A DNA stretch of 64,000 nucleotides from Catenulispora acidiphila DSM 44928 (GCF_000024025.1 NC_013131.1:1302001-1366000); one strand, 5' to 3'; shown: positions 24,792-33,902, numbered from the stretch's first letter. A program made the numbers and translations. The notes: a model not told the origin generated them from the letters alone.

Positions 24792-24869
24792 CTCGAGAAA
24801 ACAAGGCACCACACCACGAAATCAACCACGGGCGCCACATCCCGCAGCAACCGGAAAGGAACCCCCAGC

Positions 24870-26600
24870 ATGAGACGCAATACGTCGTCACTGCTCGCGG
24901 TCGCCATCTCCATAGGCCTGGCGGCCACCGCGTGCTCCAGCACCAAGCACACCTCGGACTCCAGCACTGGGGGCGGCTCCAGCGCGTCGTCGTCGGCCGG
25001 GGGCTCGTCGACGGGAACCCAGACGAGCTACAAGCAGGGCGGGACGCTCACCATCTCGAACGAGCAGGGCCAGACCTGGCCGTGTTCGTTCAACCCGTAC
25101 AACTCGACGTTCAACCTGGAGAGCCTCGGCTTCATCTACGAGCCGCTCATCTACACCAACATCCTGCAGGACGCCAAGGAGACGCCGATGCTGGCGTCGG
25201 ACTACAAGTGGAACGCGGACAAGACCCAGATCACCTTCACCATCCGCGACGGGGTGAAGTGGAGCGACGGCCAGCCGCTGACCGCCGACGACGTGGCCTA
25301 CACGTACAACCTGATGAAGCAGACCCCGGCGCTGGACAACTACTCGCTGTGGTCCGCGGCCGGCCTGACGAGCGTCGCGGCCACCGGCAACCAGGTCACG
25401 ATGACCTTCAAGCAGAACGCGCAGGTGTACTTCTACACCTTCGCCACGCTGGTCGGCATCGTCCCCAAGCACATCTGGTCCACCGGCGACGCCGCGGCGC
25501 ACCCGGACACCTGGACCGACCCGAACCCGATCGGCTCGGGTCCGTACACGGTCAAGTGCACGCCGAACAACATGGAGTACAAGGCCAACGCCAGCTACTG
25601 GCAGCCCGGCAAGCCCTACGTGACCACCCTGGAGTACCCGGCCTACCTGGACAACGGCCCGGCGAACCAGGACCTGGCCAGCGGCAAGGCGCAGTGGGGC
25701 TCGCAGTTCATCACCGGCATCAAGTCCTTCTACCTGAACAAGTCGCAGGACAACCACACCTGGTCCCCGCCGGTGCTCAACGTCTCGATCATCCCGAACC
25801 TGGACCCCTCGCACGCGGCGACCAGCAAGCTCGGCGTCCGCCAGGCGATCGCCTACGCGATCGACAAGGCCAAGGTCTCGGCGATCGGTGAGGACGGCCA
25901 GCAGCTGACGGGCAACCAGAGCGGCGTGGTCACCCCGACCTTCGACAAGTTCAACGACGCGGCGGCGATCTCCGCGGCCGGGTACGACAAGCCGGACATG
26001 GCCAAGGCCGCGGCGGCGCTGCAGGGTGCCGGGTACAGCCCGAGCAACCCGCTGAACCTGACCATCATCTCGATCCAGGGCTACACCGACTGGGACGCCT
26101 CGATCGCGATCATCAAGGACGAGCTCAAGCCGCTGGGCATCAACCTCACCGAGAGCTCGCTGACCAACCAGACGTACTACGACAAGCTCTACAAGGGCGA
26201 CTTCGACCTGGCCTACGGCTCCCAGCCCTCCGCCGGACCGTCTCCCTACACCGAACTGCGCGCGTGGCTGCACTCGGCCAACACCGCGCCGCTGGGCCAG
26301 AGCGCGTCGGCGGGCAACTTCGAGCGGTACAAGAACCCCGCCGTGGACAGCCTGCTCGACCAGTACGCCACGGCCGGCTCGGAGGACCAGCAGGTCTCGA
26401 TGATCAAGCAGGTGAGCCAGCACGTGCTGCAGGACCTGCCGTTCATCCCGGTGACCGAGTCCGCGGACTGGTTCCAGTACAACACCAAGAACTTCGGCGG
26501 CTGGCCGACGTCGGACAACCCGTACGCGCAGCCCGCGGCCTACAACTACCCGGACAACGAGCAGGTGCTGCTGCACCTGTACTACAAGCCGGCCCAGTAA
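24870..26600 (+). CDS. ABC transporter substrate-binding lipoprotein (family 5, oligopeptide/oligosaccharide type)
   Basis: A 576-residue extracytoplasmic solute-binding protein. It has a lipoprotein signal peptide with Cys22 in LAATACSS, then a Ser/Gly-rich tether (about 25-50), and the family-5 (DppA/OppA) fold: YEPLIYTNIL, ITFTIRDGVKWSDGQPLTADDVAYTYNLMKQ, IGSGPYTV and VRQAIAYAIDKAKV. Family-5 proteins bind peptides, nickel or, in several actinobacteria and Thermotoga, oligosaccharides. The ROK genes on both sides favour a sugar or glycoside here (inference). ATG 24870 has GGAAAGGA upstream. It is first in a five-gene transporter operon, preceded by an unusual C-rich leader. Confidence 0.92.
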   Translation: MRRNTSSLLAVAISIGLAATACSSTKHTSDSSTGGGSSASSSAGGSSTGTQTSYKQGGTLTISNEQGQTWPCSFNPYNSTFNLESLGFIYEPLIYTNILQDAKETPMLASDYKWNADKTQITFTIRDGVKWSDGQPLTADDVAYTYNLMKQTPALDNYSLWSAAGLTSVAATGNQVTMTFKQNAQVYFYTFATLVGIVPKHIWSTGDAAAHPDTWTDPNPIGSGPYTVKCTPNNMEYKANASYWQPGKPYVTTLEYPAYLDNGPANQDLASGKAQWGSQFITGIKSFYLNKSQDNHTWSPPVLNVSIIPNLDPSHAATSKLGVRQAIAYAIDKAKVSAIGEDGQQLTGNQSGVVTPTFDKFNDAAAISAAGYDKPDMAKAAAALQGAGYSPSNPLNLTIISIQGYTDWDASIAIIKDELKPLGINLTESSLTNQTYYDKLYKGDFDLAYGSQPSAGPSPYTELRAWLHSANTAPLGQSASAGNFERYKNPAVDSLLDQYATAGSEDQQVSMIKQVSQHVLQDLPFIPVTESADWFQYNTKNFGGWPTSDNPYAQPAAYNYPDNEQVLLHLYYKPAQ

Positions 26601-26720
26601 CCGCGAGACCGCCCCGCACCGCGGGGACAGCAGGCGGCGTCCGGAGCCGTATCCCCGGGCGCCGCTGCCTCCCGCCACAGCCACTCGCGTTTGCTCACGT
26701 ATCAACGAAAGGACAGAGGG

Positions 26721-27707
26721 TTGAGATATCTTCTGCGCCGAGTAGGGTTCTTCCTTCTCACCCTCTGGGCCGCCCTCACGCTGAACTTCTTCCTGCCGCA
26801 CTTCATGCCCGGCAGCCCGATCAACACCCTGCGCGCGCAGACGAAGGGCCGGGTCTCCGACGCCCAGCTGCAGCAGATCCTGACCTCCTTCGGCTACAAG
26901 CCGCACGAGAACATCGTCCAGCAGTACGTCGACTACCTGGGCAACATGATCACCGGCAACTGGGGCGTGTCCCTGGGCAGCTCGCTGGGCACGCCGGTGT
27001 CGAAGCTGATCGGCCAGTCGCTGCCGTGGACGCTGGGCCTGGTGGGCTTCACCACGATCCTGGCGTTCCTGCTCGGCTCGCTGATCGGCACCATCGCCGC
27101 CTGGCGCCGCGGCGGCGTCGTGGACTCGGTGCTGCCCTCGGTCTTCGTGGTGACCAGCGCGCTGCCCTACTTCGTGGTCGGGCTGTTCCTGATCCTGTTC
27201 CTGACGGTGGACAACACCTGGCTGCCCTCCTCGGGCAACTACGACACCTCGATCGTCGCGGGCTTCTCGCCCGGCTTCGTCGGCAGCGTCCTGAAGTTCG
27301 CGCTGCTGCCGGCGCTGACGCTGCTGATCACCTCGATCGGCGGCTGGGTGCTGACCATGCGCAACAACATGATCACCACCCTGGCCGAGGACTACATCCG
27401 GATGGGGCGGGCCAAGGGGCTCTCGGACCGCAAGGTGATGATGAACTACGCCGCGCGCAACGCCTTCCTGCCCAACCTGTCCGGCTTCGCGATGTCGATC
27501 GGCTTCGTGCTCACCGGCGCGATCCTGGTCGAGAAGATCTTCAACTATCCCGGACTGGGCTACCAGCTCTACAACGCCGTCAACAGCATCGACTACCCGA
27601 TGATGCAGGCACTGTTCATGTTGTTCACGGTGGCGGTGCTCGGCGCCCTGTTGATCTGCGACCTGGTCACCGTGTGGCTGGACCCGCGTACCCGGGCGAA
27701 GGGGTGA
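26721..27707 (+). CDS. ABC transporter permease, DppB/OppB type
   Basis: A protein of about 328 residues with six predicted helices. It begins LRYLLRRVGFFLLTLWAALTLNFFLPHFMPGSP, characteristic of the DppB branch with its first helix and periplasmic loop, and has the cytoplasmic EAA loop EDYIRMGRAKGLSDRKVMMNYAARNAFLP, which contacts the ATPases. The start at TTG 26721 is preferred because AAGGA at 26709-26713 lies seven bases upstream and the protein then begins as the family does; an in-frame TTG 30 bases earlier is also open. Forms the membrane channel with the DppC-type partner. Confidence 0.92.
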   Translation: MRYLLRRVGFFLLTLWAALTLNFFLPHFMPGSPINTLRAQTKGRVSDAQLQQILTSFGYKPHENIVQQYVDYLGNMITGNWGVSLGSSLGTPVSKLIGQSLPWTLGLVGFTTILAFLLGSLIGTIAAWRRGGVVDSVLPSVFVVTSALPYFVVGLFLILFLTVDNTWLPSSGNYDTSIVAGFSPGFVGSVLKFALLPALTLLITSIGGWVLTMRNNMITTLAEDYIRMGRAKGLSDRKVMMNYAARNAFLPNLSGFAMSIGFVLTGAILVEKIFNYPGLGYQLYNAVNSIDYPMMQALFMLFTVAVLGALLICDLVTVWLDPRTRAKG

Positions 27708-27714
27708 GGAACCT

Positions 27715-28725
27715 ATGACGACCCTGACATCAGCGGACTCCGCGACCCCGCAGGCTCCGGCCGGTGCGCCGGCTCCGGGCCGGCGGCGCGGACGCGGCGC
27801 CGTGTGGCGCTCGTTCCTGACCAACCGCAAGGCCAACGTCGGCTTCGGCATGTTCTTCGTGCTCCTGGTGATGGCGGTCTTCCCCTCGCTGTTCACCTCG
27901 GTGTCCGACCCGACCGCCCCGGCCCGGTTCACGCCGCGCCTGACGCCGTCGGGGGCGCACTGGTTCGGCACCACCTCGCTGGGCCAGGACATCTGGGCGC
28001 TGTTCGTCTACGGCGCCCGCGAGCCCTTGATCATCGCGGTCGTGGCCGGCGGACTGGCGACCGTCATCTCGGTGCTGGTCGGCGTCTCCGCGGCCTACCT
28101 CGGCGGGATCCCGGACAACGTGCTGTCCTTCATCACCAACGTGGTGCTGGTCATCCCGACCTTCCCGCTGGTGATCGTGCTGTCCGCGTACGCCGGCAAG
28201 CCGACCCTGACCATCATGGTCGCGGTGCTGGTGGTCACCGGCTGGTCCTACGGCGCGAACCAGATGCGCGCCCAGGCGCTGTCGCTGCGCAACCGCGACT
28301 TCCTGGAGTCGTCGCGGGTCCGCGGCGAGCGCCGGTCCTACATCATCGTCTTCGAGATGCTGCCGACGATGATCTCGCTGATCATCGCCAACTTCCTCGG
28401 CGCCGCCCTGTACTCCGTGCTCGCTGCGGCAGGCCTGCAGTTCCTGGGTCTGGGCGACCCGAACTCCGACAGCTGGGGCACCATGCTCTACTGGGCCGAC
28501 TCGCAGTCCGCGCTGGAGTCGGGCACCGCGTGGTGGGCCGTGCTGCCGGCCATCGGCATCGCCGTGCTCGGCGTCGCCTTCGCCCTGATGAACTACGCCT
28601 TCGACGAGATCAGCAACCCGGCCCTGCGGCCCGTGAGGAGGCAGCGCGGCAAGCTCGGCGTGCGCCGCCGTCCCGGCTCCGCGCGGACCGCCGCGGTCGC
28701 CGGCGGAGGTGCCGGAAATGAGTGA
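27715..28725 (+). CDS. ABC transporter permease, DppC/OppC type
   Basis: A 336-residue permease with a hydrophilic, Ala/Pro/Arg-rich N-terminus of about 35 residues and the typical DppC opening (WRSFLTNRKANVGFGMFFVLLVMAVFPSLF), HWFGTTSLGQDIWALFVYGARE and the EAA loop FLESSRVRGERRSYIIVFEMLPTM. A basic tail (RPVRRQRGKLGVRRRPGS) ends the protein. ATG 27715 follows GTGAGGA and starts seven bases after the DppB-type stop. Its end overlaps the first ATPase gene by eight bases. Confidence 0.93.
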   Translation: MTTLTSADSATPQAPAGAPAPGRRRGRGAVWRSFLTNRKANVGFGMFFVLLVMAVFPSLFTSVSDPTAPARFTPRLTPSGAHWFGTTSLGQDIWALFVYGAREPLIIAVVAGGLATVISVLVGVSAAYLGGIPDNVLSFITNVVLVIPTFPLVIVLSAYAGKPTLTIMVAVLVVTGWSYGANQMRAQALSLRNRDFLESSRVRGERRSYIIVFEMLPTMISLIIANFLGAALYSVLAAAGLQFLGLGDPNSDSWGTMLYWADSQSALESGTAWWAVLPAIGIAVLGVAFALMNYAFDEISNPALRPVRRQRGKLGVRRRPGSARTAAVAGGGAGNE

Positions 28726-29731
28726 GCCGATGCTGGAGACGATGAACGACGACGCCCTGCTGCGGGTCAGCGGCCTGCGGGTGGAGTACGCCACCGCCAA
28801 CGGTCCGGTCCCGGCGGTGGCCGGGGTGGACCTGACGCTGGCCAAGGGCGAGTTCCTGGGCGTGGTCGGGGAGTCCGGCTGCGGGAAGTCCACGATGCTG
28901 TTCGGCATCGCGCAGCTGCTGAACCCGCCGGCCTCGGTGACCGCCGGCGAGGTCTGGTTCAAGGGCGAGAACCTGGTGGCGATGACCGCCAAGTCGCTCA
29001 ACACGCTGCGCTGGCGTGACTTCTCGGTCGTGATGCAGAGCGCGATGAACGCCCTGAACCCGGTGCACAGCATCGGGCGCCAGTTCAAGGACGCGATCAA
29101 GGCGCACGCCAAGTGGTCCGACACCCAGGTCCGGGCCCGCTCGGCGGAGGTGCTGGAGCTGGTCGGCATCGACCCGGTCCACCTGAAGTCCTACCCGCAC
29201 CAGCTCTCCGGCGGCATGCGCCAGCGCGCGATGATCGCGATGGCGCTGCTGTTCACCCCGGACCTGATCGTCATGGACGAGCCGACCTCCGCCCTGGACG
29301 TGGTGGCGCAGCGCTCGCTGATGGCGCAGATCAAGGAGCTGCAGAAGCAGCTGGGCTTCGCGGTGATCTTCGTGACCCACGACATGTCCCTGGTCAGCCA
29401 CTTCTCCGACCGCCTAATGGTGATGTACGCCGGCCAAGTGGTGGAACTCGGCCGCACCCGGTCGGTCTTCGACGCTCCGGCGCACCCCTACAGCAAGGGC
29501 CTGCTGGACGCCTTCCCCTCGATCCGCGGGGAGAAGAAGCGCCTGACCGGCATCCCCGGCGCGCCCCCGAACCTGGCCAAGCCGCCGTCGGGCTGCCGCT
29601 TCCACCCGCGCTGCCCGGTCGCGATGGACCGCTGCAAGGCGGACGTGCCGGAGCTGTACACCGTCGGCGCCGCACAGGCGCGCTGCCTGCTGCACGAACC
29701 GGCGCCCGTGAGCGTGGAGGTCGAATCGTGA
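28718..29731 (+). CDS. ABC transporter ATP-binding protein, DppD/OppD type
   Basis: A 337-residue ATPase with Walker A GESGCGKST, the signature LSGGMRQRAMIAMALL and Walker B LIVMDEPTSALD. The C-terminal oligopeptide/dipeptide transporter region is present with a cysteine-rich end (SGCRFHPRCPVAMDRCKADVPEL... ARCLLHEP), the candidate [4Fe-4S] site seen in many OppD/DppD proteins. ATG 28718 was preferred over a GTG nine bases earlier because GGAGG (28705-28709) is correctly spaced for it. Overlaps the preceding permease gene and, by GTGA, the following ATPase. Confidence 0.94.
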   Translation: MSEPMLETMNDDALLRVSGLRVEYATANGPVPAVAGVDLTLAKGEFLGVVGESGCGKSTMLFGIAQLLNPPASVTAGEVWFKGENLVAMTAKSLNTLRWRDFSVVMQSAMNALNPVHSIGRQFKDAIKAHAKWSDTQVRARSAEVLELVGIDPVHLKSYPHQLSGGMRQRAMIAMALLFTPDLIVMDEPTSALDVVAQRSLMAQIKELQKQLGFAVIFVTHDMSLVSHFSDRLMVMYAGQVVELGRTRSVFDAPAHPYSKGLLDAFPSIRGEKKRLTGIPGAPPNLAKPPSGCRFHPRCPVAMDRCKADVPELYTVGAAQARCLLHEPAPVSVEVES

Positions 29732-30729
29732 GCGAGAACACCCCTTTGCTGGAGACGAAGGACCTGACCCGCCACTTCCGGATCGGCGGCGGCTTCTCCG
29801 GCAACAACCTGCACGCCGTGGACCAGGTGAACCTGACCATCAACCGCCGCGAGATCGTGGCGCTGGTCGGGGAGTCCGGCAGCGGCAAGTCCACCATCGC
29901 CCGCCTGCTGGCGCAGGTCTACAAGCCGACCTCCGGCGAGATCGTCTTCGAGGGCAAGCCGCTGAGCAAGCTGCGCGGCCGCAAGGCGCAGCTGGCCTAC
30001 CGCAGCGACGTCCCGATGGTGTTCCAGGACCCCTTCGCCTCCCTGAACCCGGCCTACCGCGTCTCCCACGGCATCGAGCGCGGCCTGAAGCTGCACCGCA
30101 CGGAGCTCTCCTCGGCGCAGCGCGCACAGGAAGCCGAGCGCGTGGTGGAGGCCGTCGGCCTCAACCCGGCTGGCGAAATCCTGCAGCGCTACCCCTACGA
30201 ACTGTCCGGCGGCCAGCGCCAGCGCATCGGCTTCGCCCAGGCCCTGGCCTACCGCCCGAAACTGATCCTGGCCGACGAACCGGTCTCGATGCTCGACGTC
30301 TCCATCCGCATCGGCCTGCTGAACGTGATGGCGGACCTGCGCGAGACGGAGGGCGTCTCCTTCCTCTACATCACCCACGACATCGCCAGCGCCCGCTACG
30401 TCAGCGACCGCGTGATGGTGATGTACGGCGGCCACATCGTGGAGGCGGGCCCGACCGAATCGATCCTGCAGGAACCGAAGCACCCGTACACACAGCTCCT
30501 GCTCTCAGCCGTCCCCGACCCCCGCGCACCCCTGTCGGTGGACGCCGAAACGGCGAAGGCCGAACCACCCAAGGTGATCAACCCCAAGCCCGGCTGCCGC
30601 TTCCGCGACCGCTGCCCGCTGGCTGAAGCGATCTGCCACGAGAAGACCCCGGTCCTGCAAGAACTGGCACCGAAGCACGAAGCCGCGTGCCACGTAGCCC
30701 AGCGCGCGACGGCGGGGGCGTCCGCCTGA
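29728..30729 (+). CDS. ABC transporter ATP-binding protein, DppF/OppF type
   Basis: A 333-residue ATPase paired with the DppD-type protein: Walker A GESGSGKST, signature LSGGQRQRIGFAQAL, Walker B LILADEPVSMLD and switch His in YITHDIA. Its C-terminus again has the Cys-containing GCRFRDRCPLAEAICHEKTP segment. The GTG at 29728 overlaps the TGA of the preceding gene, with GGAGG at 29716-29720 inside it. Last gene of the uptake operon; two hairpins follow its stop. Confidence 0.94.
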   Translation: MSENTPLLETKDLTRHFRIGGGFSGNNLHAVDQVNLTINRREIVALVGESGSGKSTIARLLAQVYKPTSGEIVFEGKPLSKLRGRKAQLAYRSDVPMVFQDPFASLNPAYRVSHGIERGLKLHRTELSSAQRAQEAERVVEAVGLNPAGEILQRYPYELSGGQRQRIGFAQALAYRPKLILADEPVSMLDVSIRIGLLNVMADLRETEGVSFLYITHDIASARYVSDRVMVMYGGHIVEAGPTESILQEPKHPYTQLLLSAVPDPRAPLSVDAETAKAEPPKVINPKPGCRFRDRCPLAEAICHEKTPVLQELAPKHEAACHVAQRATAGASA

Positions 30730-30731
30730 CA

Positions 30732-30807
30732 CGGCAGAGCGGATCGCTGCCGCGCCCTGGGGTGCGCGCTATGTGAGGTGGGGCCTTGGCCGGTTGGCTG
30801 GGGCCCC
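30732..30807 (+). terminator. Two hairpins downstream of the transporter operon
   Basis: The first hairpin pairs CGGCAG (30732-30737) with CTGCCG (30747-30752), starting three bases after the operon stop. The second pairs GGGGCC (30780-30785) with GGCCCC (30802-30807) and is followed by ATTTCGCTTCT. Neither has a proper U-run, which is usual for actinomycete terminators. Placement after the last gene of the operon is the main support. Confidence 0.5.
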
Positions 30808-31033
30808 ATTTCGCTTCTCTGGCGGCTGGCGGCTGGCGGTGCACGGTGGCGGTGGGTCGGCTGGTCGAGGTGGTGAGTGGTACGCCGGGGCGTGGACACC
30901 GCTTCCCACAGCGACACACCGCCGGCCGCCAGTGCAACCCGGACACGCGCCACCGAACTGCGTCCCCTGCGAGGCCATCAACACCCGCGCGAAGCCGTAA
31001 GAAAATGCCTTTGAAGCCCACAACCCGACCGCA
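30808..31033. other. Gene-free gap between convergent operons, strongly strand-skewed
   Basis: No credible gene lies between the DppF-type stop and the ROK repressor stop (304 bp in all). From 30820 to 30890 the plus strand is rich in G and nearly C-free in places (GGCGGCTGGCGGCTGGCGG), so the leftward RNA leaving the ROK repressor gene would be C-rich and G-poor, as expected for a Rho-dependent terminator of that gene. The remainder is featureless. Confidence 0.4.
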
Positions 31034-32233
31034 CTACGCAGTGCTGGCCGGCACCGTCTCCTGAACCCCCTGCCAGGCCTCGAAAACCAGCCCTCGCACC
31101 GTCCGCACGCCGGAAGCCAGGGCGCCCTCGAGCACCGCGTTCGCGCCCAGGAGTGATGCGGCCAGCTCCGGCACGAGCGGCGTCATTTTGTGGAGGGTCT
31201 CGCGTAGTGGCTCCAGGAGGAGGTCCGCGCTGTCGCCGATGCCGCCGCCGAGGACGACGAGTTCCGGGTCGATCACCGCGGCGATCGAGGCGACCGCGTG
31301 CGCGAGGCGTTCGGCTTCGCGCTTGACCACCTCGAGGGCGGTCGCGCTGCCCGCGCGCGCGGCGAGGAAGACGTCCTTCGCCGAGCCCACGTCGGCCATG
31401 CCCAGCTCGCGTGCGGTCGCCACCACCGAGTCCGCCGCCGCGGCGTCTTCCAGCGGTCCGCGGGTGCGGGCCCGGTCCTCGGTGTACGACCCGTACGGCA
31501 GGTATCCGATCTCGCCCGCCGCGCCGTGCGCGCCGGGGAACAGCTTCCCGTCGGCCACGATGCCGGAGCCGAGTCCTGTCCCGATGAGCAGGTAGACGAA
31601 CAGCCGCCGGTCGCGTCCCGCTCCTGCCGCGTGCTCGCCGAGGGCGGCGAGGTTGGCGTCGTTCAAGACCTCCAGACCTGTCCCGAGGGACGCCGCCAGC
31701 CGGTCGGTCACGTCGCGGCGTCCCCAGCCGGGCAGGTTCGCGGCGTAGCGCAGTTCGTTGGTCGTGGTGTCGATGACGCCGGGGCTGCCGACCACGGCGT
31801 GCAGGACGCGCTCCCAGGCCACGCCGGCCTCGCGGGCGGCGTGGCGGGCCTGCTCCCCGATCGCGTCGACGATGCCGTCGGCGTCGGCGGCGGTATTGGG
31901 GTGGTCGCTGCGGCCGACGACGGTGCCGTCCAGGTCGGCCAGGCCGACGCGGATCCAGCTGCGGCCGACGTCCACGCCGATGGCGTAGCCGGCGGTCGGG
32001 TCGGCCTCGTAGAGCACCGGCGAGCGGCCGCGGCCGGCCACCGCCTGCTTGCCGATCTCGCGCACCAGGCCGCCGTGCTCCAGCCGGCCCAGGGCCGTGG
32101 ACACCGTCGGCTTGGACAGGCCGGTCAGGCGGGCCAGCTCCGCGCGGGAGGTGGCGCCGTCGGCGCGCAGCCGGTCCAGCAGGAGCCGCTCGTTGTTGGT
32201 GCGCAGAACGCTCCGGTTCCAGGCGGACTCCAC
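31034..32233 (-). CDS. ROK-family transcriptional repressor (NagC/XylR type)
   Basis: A protein of about 399 residues with an N-terminal winged helix (NNERLLLDRLRADGATSRAELARLTGLSKPTVSTALGRLEHGGLV) fused to a ROK domain: GYAIGVDVGRSWIRVGLADL, LNDANLAALGEHA with the base Asp, LLIGTGLGSGIV and AAGEIGYLPYG. As in the ROK kinase at 23730, the Cys-rich zinc motif after GEIG is missing, replaced by SYTEDRARTRGPLEDAAAA. GTG 32233 is preferred as start (AAGGAG ten bases upstream); an in-frame ATG at 32287 is possible. It probably represses the adjacent transporter operon until a sugar ligand binds (inference). Confidence 0.88.
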   Translation of the reverse strand: MESAWNRSVLRTNNERLLLDRLRADGATSRAELARLTGLSKPTVSTALGRLEHGGLVREIGKQAVAGRGRSPVLYEADPTAGYAIGVDVGRSWIRVGLADLDGTVVGRSDHPNTAADADGIVDAIGEQARHAAREAGVAWERVLHAVVGSPGVIDTTTNELRYAANLPGWGRRDVTDRLAASLGTGLEVLNDANLAALGEHAAGAGRDRRLFVYLLIGTGLGSGIVADGKLFPGAHGAAGEIGYLPYGSYTEDRARTRGPLEDAAAADSVVATARELGMADVGSAKDVFLAARAGSATALEVVKREAERLAHAVASIAAVIDPELVVLGGGIGDSADLLLEPLRETLHKMTPLVPELAASLLGANAVLEGALASGVRTVRGLVFEAWQGVQETVPASTA

Positions 32234-32474
32234 GTCTCGCGGGCTCCTTCTTCGGTCGTCGCGCCCGGGTGGGGCGCGATCGGGCAACAGCGGATCGGCG
32301 GGTGGATCGGTGGAAGGCCGGTGGGTGGCCGGCCAGTCGCCCGACTCCCGCGCCCAGTGTGCGCCCGCTGTGCTCCCAGTGTGCGCTCCTGTGCGGAACC
32401 GGGCCCACCTGAGCGAACCCGAGTCGACATTAGTCCTCTCACCGCCTGTCAGTGTCCGACGCTACCTTCGGAAC

Positions 32475-33902
32475 ATGACCTCCACCGCCCAAATATACGG
32501 ATATGTCCGCGCGTCCAGCCTGACCCCGAGCGGTCTGCTGGACCTGCAGACGTCCGGCGGTACCACCACCGCGGGTCCCACGGCGCACCCGCGCTTCTTC
32601 TCCGGCTTCCTGGGCGAAGCCGAACCGGCGGCGGCCGCGCTGCTCGGCGTCGCCAACATCGCGCAGGCCCGCTACTGGCGCCCGAATCTGGCGGCGCTGC
32701 GCGACCCGGTCGTCACGTGCAACGGCGACCGCCTCCGCTTCGAGTCCTTCTCCGGCTGCTGCGGCGTCTACGCCCGGCTCGACGTCCTCGACGACGGCAT
32801 GGACGGCACGGCGCTGGACCGCGGCACCACCAACGTCGACGTCAACAACGACCTGCGCCTGGCGCTGGCCAGGGTCCGCGGCGGCGACCCGCTGAAGCTC
32901 GAGGTCGGGCCCGAGGGTCTGGAAGCCACCACCTTCGACGGCACGGTCGTGGAGCGCAAGGTCCCGCTCCCGGCACGCTGGCTCCGCGGCTTCGCCGAGG
33001 TACAGGCGGTCACCTCCGGCTACGACCTGCGCGCCGAACTCGGCGCGGCCGACGCCGCCCGCTTCCTGCGCGGCCTGCCGAACGCCCAGCGCGGCGTGCA
33101 GTGGCTGGTCCCGGCCGGCCGCACGCTCCGCCTGGCGGCTTCCCCCAGTCCCGGCGCGATCTGCATCGCCGGCCCGCAGCGTCTCAAGGAACTGCTTCCC
33201 CTCCTGCGCTTCGGCGGCAAGCTCCGCGTCTACGGCCCGAACCTGGCGCGCGGCGCGAACCCGGTGGCCTCGGTCTGGCAGCTCGACCTCCCCGGCATGC
33301 GCCTGGTGCTCACGCTGTCCCCGGAGATCACCCGCGGCTTCTCCGGCGAGGGCGCGGTGCTCTCCGCCCTGGCCGGCGACGACGTGATCGACGACGCCGA
33401 GACCGTCTCCGCCCTGCTGGCCTTCGACGCGCGGATCGAACCGGACGTGCTCGCCGAGCAGGCCGCGCTCCCGGTGGACCGCGTCCGCGCCGCCCTGACG
33501 CAGCTCGGCACGGCGGGCCGCGTCGGCTACGACCACGCGGACGCGGCGTACTTCCACCGCGAACTGCCCTACGACGCCGAACGCGCGGCGAAGCAGAACC
33601 CGCGGCTGCGCGCCGCCCGGGACCTGCTCGACGCCGACGCGGTGCGCTGGGACGGCGACATCGCGACGGTGACGGTCGAGGACCACGTACAGCGCGTGCG
33701 GTCGGCGGCCGACGGCGCGCTGTCGTGCACGTGCCTGTGGTACGCGAAGTACCAAGGCAGCCGCGGGCCGTGCAAACACATCCTCGCCGCGGACGCGCAC
33801 CGGCGCGGCGAGCGCGGCGTGACGGACGCCGACAGTGAGACCGGCCGTGAGACCGACAGCAGCACCTCCGCGATCGAGGAGACGGCGGTGACGGCGCGAT
33901 GA
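32475..33902 (+). CDS. SWIM zinc-finger protein
   Basis: A 475-residue soluble protein with no recognisable enzyme domain in its first 400 residues and a C-terminal SWIM zinc finger: C418-x-C420 in LSCTCLWY and C433-x-H435 in GPCKHIL, giving CxC-x12-CxH. SWIM fingers bind DNA or proteins. The Ser/Thr/Glu-rich last 35 residues look disordered. ATG 32475 has no Shine-Dalgarno; a TACCTT -10-like hexamer at 32463-32468 ends six bases before it, so the mRNA may be leaderless. Its TGA overlaps the ATG of the next gene (ATGA). The pair SWIM protein + DUF6493-like protein recurs in actinomycetes, with no known function. Confidence 0.82.
   Translation: MTSTAQIYGYVRASSLTPSGLLDLQTSGGTTTAGPTAHPRFFSGFLGEAEPAAAALLGVANIAQARYWRPNLAALRDPVVTCNGDRLRFESFSGCCGVYARLDVLDDGMDGTALDRGTTNVDVNNDLRLALARVRGGDPLKLEVGPEGLEATTFDGTVVERKVPLPARWLRGFAEVQAVTSGYDLRAELGAADAARFLRGLPNAQRGVQWLVPAGRTLRLAASPSPGAICIAGPQRLKELLPLLRFGGKLRVYGPNLARGANPVASVWQLDLPGMRLVLTLSPEITRGFSGEGAVLSALAGDDVIDDAETVSALLAFDARIEPDVLAEQAALPVDRVRAALTQLGTAGRVGYDHADAAYFHRELPYDAERAAKQNPRLRAARDLLDADAVRWDGDIATVTVEDHVQRVRSAADGALSCTCLWYAKYQGSRGPCKHILAADAHRRGERGVTDADSETGRETDSSTSAIEETAVTAR

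Noticed and set aside
24888-27992. Open frame of over 1000 codons on the minus strand across the transporter genes
   Set aside because: It is antisense to well-conserved ABC-transporter genes and shows Arg/Gly/Val-rich nonsense sequence. It follows from third-position GC bias, as do similar long frames at 9233-12391, 13240-16365, 49738-52659, 54357-57185 and 60726-63734.
24870-30729. Strict dipeptide (Dpp) transporter assignment
   Set aside because: The family-5 fold also binds sugars; flanking ROK genes make the peptide label unsafe, so no dpp symbols were given.
30773-31023. Short genes in the gap between the transporter operon and the ROK repressor
   Set aside because: Open frames on both strands overlap one another, lack ribosome-binding sites and reflect strand-skewed repeats.
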